Source: Viscum album (lineage: Eukaryota; Streptophyta; Magnoliopsida; Santalales; Viscaceae). Taken from it: a stretch of 64,000 bases of DNA. Positions within the stretch are counted from its first letter, which is position 1; the number at the start of each line of letters is the position of its first letter. The position numbers and the translations under genes were made by a program. This document shows, piece by piece, positions 50,996-62,150 of this stretch. Where the stretch lies: the NCBI GenBank assembly GCA_963277665.1, contig OY728143.1:1120710110-1120774109 (forward strand), in the 5' to 3' direction. The notes under the pieces were generated by a model. The model had not been told where the DNA came from. It saw only the letters and a program-made list of their open reading frames with translations, and did no database searches.

Positions 50996-51248
50996 GTCAA
51001 GGGAAAGGTACATGATATGATGATAGTGTCGAGGAAGAGTTAAGAAAGAATCCATGTTTTATTTTAAATATGATTCCTTTAATGATAAGAGTGAATATTT
51101 CCTTTGTTGTAACCCCCTTTTTTAAAAGTAGAATGTCATGCATGATTTATGATCTAATTCTCAAAAACTCTAATCCTTAAAAGATCCTCAATGTGTATGC
51201 TTGAAATAACTCAAGATTAAGTAATGTTTAAGGGTGGGGCCTTATAGT

Positions 51249-51260
51249 TTGTATCATAGG
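51249..51260 (+). other. E7 primer binding site (decayed)
   Basis: ttgtatcatagg just after the LTR, the E2 tggtatcaaagg with two changes. The flanking tcggttta is the same in both. Confidence 0.75.
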
Positions 51261-51391
51261 TCGGTTTAGATAACTTTAGGAGTTAAAATTATATTAAATT
51301 ATTATCCAAAAATATTTTTTTATGGTCAAATTGAAATGATATAGCATTTGAAGATTACCATGTTGCTTCATCTAAGACATGCTTTTCCAGA

Positions 51392-52500
51392 ATGGAGTTC
51401 CGCAGAGGAAACATGGAAGCAGCGCTAGGAATGAATGCAGAATGAAATGACCTTCCAAATCAGCATCTTGAGATGGTCGGAATTGGAACTGAACAGTTTG
51501 TTGCAGAAATGGCACAGTTGACTCAAGCGATAAATTTTGCTGGTATGCATGCACGCGATCAGCCAGATCAACCGCAGAGGAACATGTTAGTGGTGGAACA
51601 TTTCATGAGGCAAAATCCCCCATAATTCAGAGGATCATCTGACAGTGTGTCTACTGAAGGGTGGATTAAAGCACTGGAGATGATTTTCGGTGTCATGGGG
51701 TGTTTGGACAATCAAAGGGTTAGTCTTGCTGTTTAGTTTTTGGAGGGTGAAGCAGATTAGTGGTGGTCGATGGTTAAAAATAACAGGGACGCTTATGAAA
51801 TTGATGCCCTTGACTGGGATGAATTCAAAGGTATGTTTCATGAGAAATATTTTCCTAAGGTTGTTTGACTTAGGATGGGAAAAAAATTCTTGGAATTGAG
51901 GCAATAGAATGACTCCGTGGATACTTATGAAGAAAAGTTCACTCGATTCTCAAGGTATGCTCCAAATTTTATTCGAGACCTTGATAGTAAAATCTATTGT
52001 TTTTACTCAAGATTATATCCAAAATATCGAAGTTCATTAGCTTCTCCTGATATCCAAAGTAATGAAAATCTTGTTCTATGTGCTGAGAAGTTGGAAATGG
52101 AGTTTTCTGATGATCAAGAGTTCTATAAAAACCAACAGAAGAAGTGACTGAGGTGGCAGGAGAAAGGGAAGAATCCTTCAAAAAGGTCTGATGGTAATAA
52201 AACTAAGTTTTTTGTTTGTGATAAATTTGGTAAAAGCATGCTGTGGAATGCATTTTGAATTTTGGAAAGTGCTACCGATATGGTAAGATGGGACATAAGG
52301 CTCATGATATTACTGGAAAAGATCAGGGTGATGGTAAGACCAAATTTGATTTACAGTTAGTGAAATGTTTCAAGTGCAATGAGATGGGTCATTATGCATA
52401 CGAGTGTCCGACAAAGAGCTCAAATGATGGGAAGTAGTCAGACTGCAAGCAGAAAGGTGTGGTGAAATCCTTTGCAACTACTTCAGCAGATGTTAGGCCA
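51392..52500 (+). pseudogene. gag: E7 gag
   Basis: The start ATG at 51392 (MEFRRGNMEAALGMNAE, then a stop) aligns with E2. The capsid core at 51655-51900 reads WIKALEMIFGVMGCLDNQR, then after a stop LEGEAD, WWSMVKN, DWDEFKGMFHEKYFP. From 51917 an open stretch gives TYEEKFTRFSRYAPNFIRDL and LASPDIQSNENLVLCAEKLE. Zinc knuckles follow: the middle one is damaged (CYRYGKMGHKAHDI, two Cys lost) and the last is intact (CFKCNEMGHYAYEC, 52369-52410). A stop at 52435 precedes VKSFATTSADVRPSNE, which runs into protease without the stop that E2 has there. Total gag-pol would be about 1495 codons. Confidence 0.9.
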
Positions 52501-52863
52501 TCAAATGAAGTGGTATTAGGTACTTTGTTTGTTTTTTCATATTATTCCAATGTGCCGTTTGATTCAGGGTCTACATGTTCTTTCATTTCTAAAACATTTT
52601 CTAGTAAATTGGGAATTCCATCTCAATAAATGACTCCTGAACTTGTGGTAATAACACTTGGGGGAAATATTGATGAAAAAAGAATTTATCAGAATCTTAT
52701 GATCCTTCTCCGTGGAAAGAACCTACTTGAAAACCTTATTCTTTTACCTCTAGTAGAGTTTGATGTTATCCTAGGTATGGATCGGATCTCTGTTTACTAT
52801 GCTAAGATTTTTTGTAGAGCTAAAAACGTTATTTTAGAAATATTTTCAGTTTTTGTACCATAA
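52480..52863 (+). pseudogene. E7 aspartic protease
   Basis: The active site reads VPFDSGSTCSFISKTF (Asp codon 52561-52563, about codon 390 of the polyprotein), where the usual His after Thr is Cys. After a stop at 52627 the open frame 52630-52863 reads VVITLGGNIDEKRIYQNL and LVEFDVILGMDRISVYYAK, the well-preserved GMDW segment with Trp changed to Arg. The catalytic region is better kept than in E2 but is cut by the stop. Confidence 0.9.
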
Positions 52864-52876
52864 TGAACCCTGACTG

Positions 52877-53890
52877 TTGATTACATATCAAGAGGCTGAG
52901 AAACTTGTAAAAGATGGAAATGAATATTACCTTGCACGTATTGTTGAATACAAAGGAACCGTTCAGATTAATTATGTGCCAGTGTTAAATGATTATCTTG
53001 ATGTTTTTCCTGACGATTTTCCAGGAATATTACCAGATCAGGAAGTTGAATTTACTGTTGACTTAGTTTCTGAATCTAAGATAATTTCAAAACCCCCTTA
53101 TCGAATGCCTCAAATTGAACTTTTAGAGTTGAAGGAGCAATTACAAGATTTATTAGAGAAAGGTGTCATTCGACCTAGCACATCACCATGGGGTGCTCCT
53201 GTATTATTTGTTAAAAATAAAGATGGTTCAAATTCGATTTTTCATTGATTATAGAGCCTTAAATAATATCACTATTAAGATCAAATATCCTTTACCTCAT
53301 ATCGATGATTTGTTTGATCAGTTCCACAGAGATTAGTATTTTTCAAAGATTGAAATGAGATCGGGGTACCAACAGTTGAAGGTAAAGGTATCAGATGTTC
53401 CGAAGACCACGTTTCGTACAAGATACAGCCATTATGAATTTTTATTAACGACTTTTGGGTTAACCAATGCACCTGTTGTATTCATGGACCTTATGAATAG
53501 AATTTTCCATGAGTTCCTGGATATGTTTGTGGTTGTTTTCGTTGATGATATTTTGGTTTTTTTCTAAAAGTAAAAAGGTACATGAAAGTAATTTAAGGGT
53601 TATTTTTCAAAACTTAAAAGAAATGAAATTGTATGGTAAATTCAGCAAGTGTGAGTTTTGGTTCCAACAAATTTCTTTCCTTGTTCACATTGTTTTTAAT
53701 GATGGAATATCTATTGATCCTGAAAAAACAAAAGTTGTTGAAGCATGGCCAAGACCCACAAATATAACCGAGATTCGTTGTTTTCTTGGTTTGGCAGGGT
53801 ATTACCAAAGTTTTGTTAAAAAATTTGCACGGTTGTCTAGCCCATTGACTAAGCTAACTCGGAAGGGTGTTCAGTTCATCTAGACAAAAT
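52877..53890 (+). pseudogene. E7 reverse transcriptase
   Basis: The open frame 52877-53248 carries [59 protein letters not shown] frameshift near 53225 follows, then IDYRALNN and [13 protein letters not shown]. Open frame 53355-53567 reads [44 protein letters not shown] and [11 protein letters not shown] (catalytic Asp pair 53544-53549). A T-run at about 53558-53565 (one T more than E2) shifts the frame just after the active site, and the rest is in the frame ending at 53883 (KLYGKFSKCEFW, CFLGLAGYYQSFVKKFARLS). Confidence 0.94.
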
Positions 53891-53899
53891 AATGTGATG

Positions 53900-54400
53900 A
53901 TTGTTTTCAGAAATTAAAAAGAAGATTGGTGAATGCTCCAGTTTTGGCACTACCTTTGAGGAATGGTGAGTTTTTTATCTACAGAGATCCTTCATTGAAA
54001 GGACTTGGTTGTGTCCTAATGCATAATGATCAGGTAATTGCTTATACTTCACTTCAGTTTAAAACTCATGAGGTAAATTACCCTACACATGATTTGGAAT
54101 TAGCTGCTTTTGTTTTCACTTTAATAATTTGGAGACATCATTTGTATGGAGTAAAATGTGAAATATATACCGATCACAAAAGTTTAATGTATATATTCAC
54201 TTAGAAATAATTGAACATGAGACAGAGTAGATGGATGGAATTAATCAAGGATTTTTATTATACAATTCATTACCATCCGGGAAAAGCAAATAATGTGGCT
54301 GATGCTTTGAGTCGAAAAAGTAATGCTTCATTAACCATGTTACTTTTGGAATGTGATCCTTGGATAAGGATGTGATAAAATTTGTCATAGAAGTTGTTGG
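53900..54400 (+). pseudogene. E7 RNase H
   Basis: The open frame 53926-54204 reads [22 protein letters not shown] (catalytic Asp preceded by Arg instead of Ser), [34 protein letters not shown], then [19 protein letters not shown] and a stop at 54202. The tail at 54230-54320 gives [20 protein letters not shown], an intact VADALSRK end. It is better preserved than the same region of E2. Confidence 0.92.
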
Positions 54401-54489
54401 TGTAGGAAGTTCTTCTGTTTTGTTTCAGCTGTCACTGAGATCATCTCTATCAGATAGAATTAAGCAAGCTGAGAAGTAAGACAGTGAGT

Positions 54490-55330
54490 TGCAAAAAAAA
54501 GGTATAGCTGGTTCAGAACGGTATGCTGCCTGAATTCAACATTGATAATGATTGTGTTTTGGTATTTGGTAAGAGATTGTGTGTGCCTTCTGATTCCCAG
54601 TTGAAGATTGGGTTGTTATGTGAAGCTCATAGTTCTCCATTTTCAGTTCATCTTGGCAGTACTAATATTTATAGTGATCTTCGGGAGTATTACTGGTGGG
54701 ACGAAATGAAATGAGATATTTCTGATCTTACTATGAAGTGTTTGAATTATCAATAGGTTAAAGTAGAGTGGTAGTTACCAAAATTGATGCTTCAGCCTTT
54801 ACCAGTGCCAGAGTGGAAATGGGAGAATATATCCATGGACTTTGTTGTGGGATTTTCGAAGACACCTCGAGGTAATAATGCAATCTGGGTTATTGTTGAT
54901 CGCTTGACTAAATCTGCTCATTTCCTTGCTATACGAGATAATTTTTCCCTAGATCAACATTCTCATTTGTATCTTGAAGATATAGTAAAGTTACATGGAG
55001 TTCCCCTTTCCATTGTATCTGATCGTTATCCCATGTTAACTTATAACTTTTTGGAAAGGCCTTCTGAAGTCGTTGGGTACTGAATTAAATTTCAGTACAA
55101 CATTTCATCCTCAATCAGATGGGCTGTCAGAATGAACAATTCAGACTTTGGAAGATGTGCTACGTGCTTGTTTGATGGATTATCAGGGAAGTTTGGACCT
55201 ACATCTTTCTTTGGTTGAGTTTTCTTATAATAACAGTTTTCATTCCAGTATACAGATGGCACCATTTGAGGCATTATATGGGAAGCAGTGTCGAACTCTA
55301 GCTTTTTGGGATTAAGTCGGTGAATGAAAG
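54490..55330 (+). pseudogene. E7 integrase, zinc and catalytic core domains
   Basis: The zinc region reads LCEAHSSPFSVHLGSTNIYS (both His present), REYYWWDEMK, then a stop, and CLNYQ, where the second Cys is Tyr. The open frame 54784-55083 starts the core: VPEWKWENISMDFVVGF (first Asp), NNAIWVIVDRLTKSAHFLAI and SIVSDRYPML (second Asp in SD). A frameshift near 55065 is followed by NFSTTFHPQSDG. The Gln-Ser-Glu motif region at about 55120-55150 has been altered to LSE plus a stop. FSYNNSFHSSIQMAPFEALYG then continues to 55280. Confidence 0.92.
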
Positions 55331-55879
55331 TTGATGGGACCATATTTGGTAGAAGAGTTGGTAGAAAAATGTCAACTGATACAGAAACACATGAGAACAG
55401 CTCAGAGTAAGAAGAAAAGTTATGCGGACAATAGGAGGAAGGATCTCTCTTTTGAGGTAGGTGATCATGTCTTTCTCAAAGTTTCACCATCGAAAAGTGT
55501 GATGTGATTTGGTAAGAAAGGAAATCTAAGTCCAAGGATAATTGGAAAATATGAAATTCTAGACAGAGTTGGATCAGTTGCATACTGAGTGGCTATACCT
55601 CCGAGTTTATCTCAGGTACACAATTTTTTTCATGTTTCAATGTTAAGGAAGTACATGACAGATCCATCTCATGTTTTGAGTCCAGAGGTAGTTCAGCTGG
55701 AAGAGAATCTATATTATGAGGAACAACTAGTCCAGATTATTTAACACAGGGATCAAGTGTTGTGGAATGAGGTGATTCATCAAGTAAAAGTTTTGTGGGA
55801 AAACCACATGATTGAAGAGGAAACATGGGAATCCGAAAATGCAATGAGGGATAAATACCCCCACTTATTCGATAAGTAA
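55330..55879 (+). pseudogene. E7 integrase C-terminus and chromodomain
   Basis: Reads KSYADNRRKDLSFEVGDHVFLKVS at 55415-55485 (shifted frames), then GKKGNLSPRIIGKYEILDRVG, a stop, FHVSMLRKYMTDPSHVLS, EVVQLEENLYYEEQL and finally VLWENHMIEEETWESENAM and KYPHLFDK with the stop TAA at 55877-55879. The chromodomain is nearly complete, with both conserved Trp residues. Confidence 0.9.
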
Positions 55880-55904
55880 ATAAATTGCGGGGGCGCAATT
55901 TTCT

Positions 55905-55918
55905 AAAGGGGGGAAAGA
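55905..55918 (+). other. E7 polypurine tract
   Basis: aaaggggggaaaga ends directly at the 3' LTR start. Confidence 0.9.
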
Positions 55919-57158
55919 TGTAACATCCCAAGTAAGTAACGAATTATGTATTTCCATATCTATGGCTATTTATGAATTAGATAGTGTTTTAGAGGCTTAA
56001 AATGAGAATAAATCCAATCTTAAGCATAGAATACTCTAATATTTTTTAAAAGATCATTTTACTGCCTTGTGATGGAAAACCTTTCTAAGTAAAATTTTTG
56101 ACAATTTCATAAGCTATTTTTGTCAAAATAAACTTATTCTTTAGGATTGGGACATTGAAATTTAATTTGGATAAATTTTTGGTATTTTTCTGACAATGTT
56201 CATTTTTTATGAATAGAGAAAAATACCGCATTTTACTTCAAAACTGATTTTTCATCTAATTTAATTATACAGATAGATTTTCATTTTAATTTTTTTTTAA
56301 ATTTAATTAGAATATAATTTTTATATTTTATCCAATTTTGTTCATTGTGATTAATTTCACTTTGGAATTGGGCATTAACAAGTGTCAAACTTTTGATAGA
56401 TATTGTTTCTAAAATATCCGCTATTTGTTTTGACAAATAAGTTATTTTTAAATTAATTAATGCAATTTATGTGTTTGAAATTTGGTAAAATGGATTCCAT
56501 ATTTAGAATTAGAAGGTCCAAATTATGTAATTAAGACTCTTTTTTTGGACATTATGAATAGTAACGATCGTAATTATCTTCAATTATCGTGATTAATTTG
56601 TAATCAGGTAGTTAAGGGTAATAAATTAATATAAAATGACCCCAACATGTGTCCTAATGCTATTGGTTGTGTCATGGAAGACCATGGGATTCCTTTTTCC
56701 AACTTAAAGATCCCATGGAATCACTTTTTTATGATAGTGACATTTTATCATTTTATGTTTTAAATAAAGGAAAATATAACAAAAGTATGTAACACCGAAG
56801 TAAAACAATTTTAATTTTCACTAAATAAATGATCTATTAGAATATAAAATTTCATCGGAAATATAATAAGAATTACTACATCATGGTATTTTTTTTATAA
56901 TTTTTAGGCATTATATAATTAAATTTATTTATGACACCATGATGATGCAGTGATTACCTCATTAATGAACGATTTAAATAAAATGAAAATATAATATAAA
57001 ATATAAGACTTACACATGTCAAAAAATATTTTATGGGTGGATTTAGAACCCTTATCACCTTATCCTCTAAATATATCATTTTGGGACCTTTAAAATCCGA
57101 AAATCATTTTATAATAAAGTAACATTTCAAGACTTTCCAAGAGTGCCCCTCCTCCCTC

Positions 57159-57166
57159 TAATAAAA
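57159..57166 (+). promoter_or_regulatory. Mutated TATA box of E7 3' LTR
   Basis: taataaaa replaces the tataaaa of the 5' LTR; the flanking C-rich leader is unchanged. Confidence 0.6.
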
Positions 57167-57336
57167 GGCCCCCACCTCTACCCCCTTACCCACACCTCTC
57201 AAGCCATTGACTGGGCCAAAATCTACTCATTTTATATCTACACATCCCTATATTCATCCTAGAAGCCTTACCTTAGGCAGAAATCACTTTAAGAAACCCT
57301 TTTGGTTCAGACCAAGGCGAGTTACCCGATTTAAAG

Positions 57337-59085
57337 GTAATGTCTTCTCTTATGATCTTTTGTTTTATTTTGCTTCTCCAACACCCTAAACCCTTTGTAT
57401 TCCTTTCTTTTGTAACAACACAAGTATATTCAATATACTAGGATGTTTTTATGAGATTTATGTAATTTACCCTTATACACACCTCCGTCTAATGGTTAAA
57501 TAACAAACTATTTCTGTGAGTGGAAAATTACTGCCTCACGAAACGATGATTGTTCAATCTCCTTTTAACACCTTTCATGGTGGTGATTAGGATGTCACTC
57601 TATATATATATATGATATATATTATGTTTATTTTTTCCTTATGATTCTATATTTTTCATTTATGGAATACCTTCATGGTTTTCATTATGGGTAAACGCGA
57701 TAATTTCATTTTAGGAAGTGCGGACTACCGCCCCCTCAAAGTGATTTGATTCATTAATGCCATATGTGGGACGTATAAAGGATGGAGTTGATGATATTAT
57801 ATATGATATAATACTGTAATTCTAATTTACCTTTATATCATTATTATTTCATTCCATTAAATATGAAATATAAATGAAAGTAGCGTTCATGCGTACGTAC
57901 GTCTTACCATCTCCATGAACATTGCATTTCATTTCTTGCCTCTAAATGTTATGTAATATTATAAATTCATTTATATACTGGATATATATGATATATATGA
58001 TATCTACCACATGAATATAATTCTAGATATAATGTATATTTTACCACATGAATAACTTGTAATTATAAGAAGTTTATTTTTGACTCAAGTACCAATGATC
58101 AACAAAACGACCGTTATTAACATAAATGATTACATAATGTTCATAACATGGTAATAAGTGATATAAAAGAAATAATTAACTTGAAAAATGTTCTTAAGAA
58201 AGTATAAATTTACTCTATTTTATTATTCAGGAGATTAAATAACGATCGAGTCAAGTTGGACACAAGGTAAGGGACATCGTCTCAATCTCATTTCGTTGAG
58301 GAATATTTTGTTTTATACAAAAATTTCTTTTACACGGTGTATAAACCCCTTTGAAATTTACTTTTATTAAAAAGGAATATTTTTATACGAAGCATTTTAC
58401 TAAACGACAAAAGGAATGTTTTTGTCTTATGTTTGTGGCGACAACGACTTCTCTGTCGCCGTGACCGTTATTTGATTTTCGGCTTCCTCTACAAGACTTA
58501 ATTTTTTTTAAAATGAATAAGAAATACCATGTTTTACTTTTATTTTATTTTGGTATTGGAAATAGTTTTGATAATGTTTTGATTATATAAATGTTTTTTT
58601 ATTGATATATTGTGATTTAAATGCGGAAATGTTATGTATCCTTTATGCATGTTTTATGTGATACCATTATGTTATGGTTCTTGGGAATTGTTTATGAAGA
58701 CGGGTGGTTCCATGATAAACTAAGGGCGGGTGAGCCCGATGTAGTTCTCCAATTAATTGGGTAACGTGAATGAGTTAAACACTAAGGTTTCTCCGATGAA
58801 ATTTAGGGAATATACCGTGATGGGTATTCCAAACGTAACCATGTGGGTTACTCCCTACGTAAGAATGTTATGAATGTCTCAAGTTACGTTTATGTCATAT
58901 GATTTCTATGATTTTTTCATGAATCTTATGATTTCATGAGGTATATTAAAGTTCTTATGTTTTATGAGTGAAGTATTATTTCATTGATTCTTATGTATAC
59001 ATGGACTAAGGTGTTATTTCCGTATTTTTATATCCCTTACTGAGCTTTTTAAGTTTTTCCCAAGTTTTTTAAATGTTTTTCACAG
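57337..59085 (+). other. Putative LTR-leader intron (E7 3' LTR)
   Basis: TTAAAG|GTAATG at 57337 to TTTTTCACAG ending at 59085, the partner of 49251-50995, with both splice-like ends kept. Confidence 0.45.
57885..57920 (+). other. Hairpin 1, E7 3' LTR copy
   Basis: gttcatg at 57885-57891 and catgaac at 57914-57920 form a perfect 7-base stem, as at 5051-5086. Confidence 0.6.
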
Positions 59086-59336
59086 GTCAAGGGAAAGGTA
59101 CATGATGTGATGAATGTTTCGAGGAAGTGTCAAGAATGAATCCATGTTTTATTTTAAATATGTTTCCTTTAATGAGACGATTGAATATTGCCTTTTTTGT
59201 AACCACCTTGTTTAAAAGTGGAATGTAATGCATGATTTATGATCTAATTCTCTAAAACTCTAAACCTGAAAAGATCCTCAATGTGTATTCTTGTCATAAC
59301 TCAAGATTAATTAATTTTTAATGTTGGGGCCTTATA

Positions 59337-59341
59337 CAATG
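59337..59341. repeat. Target site duplication of E7, right copy
   Basis: caatg, identical to 47814-47818. Confidence 0.92.
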
Positions 59342-59880
59342 ACTTCAAAATTGTGTTCAAATACTCCTCATGTTACTCCCTCCTCGTGGAGTATATTATA
59401 AAATCATCAATAATAAATTGCTATTTTTTTAGATATTCTATAAATAATCTAATAATTAAATCCATGAAAATTGTTGGACCATTAGTGAGTCCAAAGGGAA
59501 TCACTATGAACATAAAGTTTCAATAACTTGTTCGAAAGGTAGTCATAAGAATATTCCCCTTCCTCAATATTTGTTAGTGCTATCTTGACATATCTTCCTA
59601 CATAGAAAAATAACTAGCCCCATGAATCTAATCGAACAAGTCATCTATCAATGTAAGGGGATAATTTTTCTTTAACACTATTTTATTGAGATCATTATAA
59701 TAAATACAATTGTCCATGGATCAATACATCTTCTTGACAATGAGGACTGATGGATCCCATAGTGAAACACCTACTTGTATATAACACTTGTATAGATTAA
59801 CATATAACTGCTTATTTTTGTTCTTCTAGATCAATGGTGGCCATTCAATAAGGTGTCGTTGATATTCGTAAAAATCACGG
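59342..59880 (-). pseudogene. E6 reverse transcriptase, fingers and palm part
   Basis: Minus-strand reading, right to left: VGVSLWDPSVLIVKK near 59740-59780 (GAPVLFVKK), then DLNKIVLKKNYPLTLIDDLF near 59650-59700, TTFRTSY, FMFIVIPFGLTNGPTIFMDL near 59480-59540, and QFIIDDFIIYS near 59400-59430, where the catalytic I/VDD is kept as IDD. HEEYLNTILKS at the left end meets the E7 duplication. The thumb continues at 47818 on the other side of E7. Stops and small frame changes are present. Confidence 0.9.
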
Positions 59881-60500
59881 AATCAATTCAATTGGTAAAT
59901 AAACCTCTTGATTAGGAAGGAGGCCTTCAATACATTAGGTAAAAAATTAGTGCAGTCCATCATAATGGTAATGTCTTCGAGCATGATTCTATGCTTTTTA
60001 GTAGTTATTTGATCTATATATGTTTCTTCATAAGGAAGTAATATCCAAACATGAGAAAATGGATCTAAAGGAAATTCATCCTCTTCTATACTCATGTATA
60101 TAATTGGAGGATTCTTCTGGATGTGATGTGTAATATCCCTTTACTGAAAGTTGATATTGGATTTTGATAAAGATTGAAATTCCATGCAAAATATAGAATA
60201 AAACTATATCAGTGGGAGTATAACAATATTTTATGGGTTGTTTAGTCGGCAAACATTAAATGAATTTTCTACAATGTTCATTCCACTAACATTAACCAAG
60301 AAGGAGTTAACAAATTTGGATGCAATAATTTACCCATTTTCTATTCTCACGAATAACTCAACCTCTAAAGTTTGAGTCATTTTTTTGAAAATTTATACTA
60401 AAAATGCATGATATGAAAAAATGTGTAAAACAAAAATAAAATAGTATATTCTATATTCATGAATGAATAATCAACATATCAATCACCACATAATTGTTAG
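59880..60500 (-). pseudogene. E6 protease to RT linker and protease region
   Basis: The open frame 59883-60095 holds MLEDITIMMDCTNFLPNVLK and ASFLIKRFIYQLN, weakly matching the region that in relatives reads VVREFPDVFPEDLP and the EFTIDLVPGT block. No DSG active site can be recognised between 60100 and 60500, so the protease is called from position only. Confidence 0.5.
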
Positions 60501-60699
60501 GATCCAATTTATTAGTAGTGGTGGGATAAGCCATTTCATACTTCCTCAGTGGTTGTTGCTGCAGATTGCCTCCAATGACCCTTGGCTTATGGAAATGGTT
60601 CACATAATTTCCATGTTATTTGAAGTTGTAAAATTTCACTATAGAATGAGTGTTGATCTGATTCTTCCCTTCTTCTTCCACATTAGTGGGATTATTCAT

Positions 60700-61540
60700 A
60701 TCCCCTATGAAGTTATTAGCCAGATTCCCTAATTTGTCACATTTAATACATTCATTGGTTCCCTATAAAGACATCCCTAGATCCATGTTCCAATAAATTC
60801 GGAATTTGGGATATTGGGTTTTCTTTATATATTGGGATTTATTTTCAGATCGACCAATATTAAAATCCATTATACTATTTTTTCACTAGTCCAATGACAC
60901 TAATTGTAGTCTATGATATCTATTTTAATCAAAATAACTTAATGGAAAATCTCTTCATTGCTATCAATGTCAAAATATTATAACTCCTTCCATATACAAG
61001 GAAATACTTCACTAAAGAATAATTTATCTATGATTTCATTTTTCATGAAAAGGATGTAGGTGTTTATTTCAATCCTTTTGAAGTTTTCCTCATATTCCCA
61101 GATAGACTCATCTTCATTCTACGTCCATCCAAGGAATTATATTTTCATCTTTAGATGGATTGTTCAGTGGAAAATATTTAATGAAATCTCCATAATACAT
61201 GGAATCAATTTCCTTCTTAGACTTTGTGTTTTTGATGACTACCCACTAATGATCAAATACACCATTAAAACAAAATACTGCTAGAATAAATTTATATTCT
61301 TCTAATAAATGGAGGATAGAGAATATCTTTTCAATGGAGTTAATTGGATTTTCTTCATGGAGATGATCATAATATCCACTATTTTTGGGAGGCCATTTCC
61401 ACATGAAGGATTTGAGGAAAAAATTATATCTCTTAAAATAAGGATGGTATTCCACATGATTCATGTTATTATTCATAACATGATCCAATTTAAAATGTAC
61501 TTTCATGAACTTTTTACCACCAGTTATCATCTTATTTGAA
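60700..61540 (-). pseudogene. gag: E6 gag with zinc knuckle
   Basis: The open frame 61246-61530 reads on the minus strand WPPKNSGYYDHLHEENPINS and IEKIFSILHLLEEYKFILAV, then FCFNGVFDH, matching the P..F.G..DP..A..WL...EKIF......E..KV..A.F.L.G.A..WW core of retrotrans_gag. Near 60730-60760 GTNECIKCDKLGNLA resembles the CxxC..xGHxA.(D)C knuckle with the His and last Cys lost. The start would lie near or beyond 61540; no clear ATG context is visible. Confidence 0.75.
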
Positions 61541-62150
61541 ATTTCGTTAGGGAAATCATCAAATTTTCTATCACATTAATTTTCAGAAATAGTTCTTCGG
61601 TTATCATCCATTAACAAGGAAAAAAATACTATTAGGGGGATTGAATACATAACTAATAATCATTATAAATGGAAACACAAATAATAAAAGGATAAAATTA
61701 TAAAGGAAAATATATCCTATCTTCTAATTCAATAGGTTCCAATCTAGTTTATCTATGATATATTTAATAACATATATTTTATATGATATTTTGTTCCCTT
61801 AATAATTGTTCATAATGTGATTATGAATTTTTCAAATAATATACCCTAGGAGTGTCTACCTTGGATTGAAGTAAGGACTATTGTCATGTACCAGGTTACC
61901 CAAAGTAAAGCTTGGAATACATTCTCAGAGTTATTAATCCTAAGTACATATATGCTAGAACCACATCCTCTTTTTTTATCTAGAACAAGATTTATATTCT
62001 TGATAAACCACTTACACTATACTAAATAATATTTTGGGATTTTTAATCATACGCAGTCTTCTCTCTAGGATTATTAATTAAGTAATTTATTCATTGTCTC
62101 TAAAAATAACCATACCTTACTCTAATAGAAACTATAGATACCCTAGTTGT
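61540..62150 (-). other. E6 5' leader and LTR junction
   Basis: Untranslated leader expected between gag and the 5' LTR. I looked for the reverse complement of TGGTATCAGAGC and found no convincing primer site. Otherwise AT-rich and featureless. Confidence 0.35.

Larger units (their letters stand above)
47819..51246 (+). repeat. E7 5' LTR
   Basis: TGTAACATACC start and GGCCTTATA end. It aligns with 55919-59336 throughout. The open frames within (for example 49112-49303) cover the leader after the TATA box and are not proteins; the same frame recurs in the partner LTR only because the LTRs are copies. Confidence 0.95.
47819..59336 (+). mobile_element. E7: full-length, dead Ty3/gypsy (Tekay/Del-like) retrotransposon
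   Basis: An 11.5-kb element with LTRs of 3428 bp (47819-51246) and 3418 bp (55919-59336), a 4672-bp interior, degenerate primer site, polypurine tract and exact 5-bp target duplication. It sits inside the RT of E6 in the opposite orientation. Its Gag-Pol is clearly related to E2, and the LTRs share ordered conserved blocks with E2. The two LTRs differ at only a few positions in their first 120 bases, fewer than in E2, so E7 is probably younger. Stops and frameshifts still block every domain. Confidence 0.96.
55919..59336 (+). repeat. E7 3' LTR
   Basis: Begins TGTAACATCCC, the more ancestral-looking form (the 5' LTR has TACC), and ends GGCCTTATA. It carries the donor-like site at 57337, hairpins at 57885 and 58278 and the acceptor at 59085. 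Confidence 0.95.

Noticed and set aside
51635..51904. 89-codon minus-strand open frame and the overlapping 51690-51899 plus-strand frame
   Set aside because: Both are out-of-frame readings of the E7 capsid core.
61309..61539. 76-codon plus-strand open frame
   Set aside because: Antisense shadow of the E6 gag capsid frame at 61246-61530.
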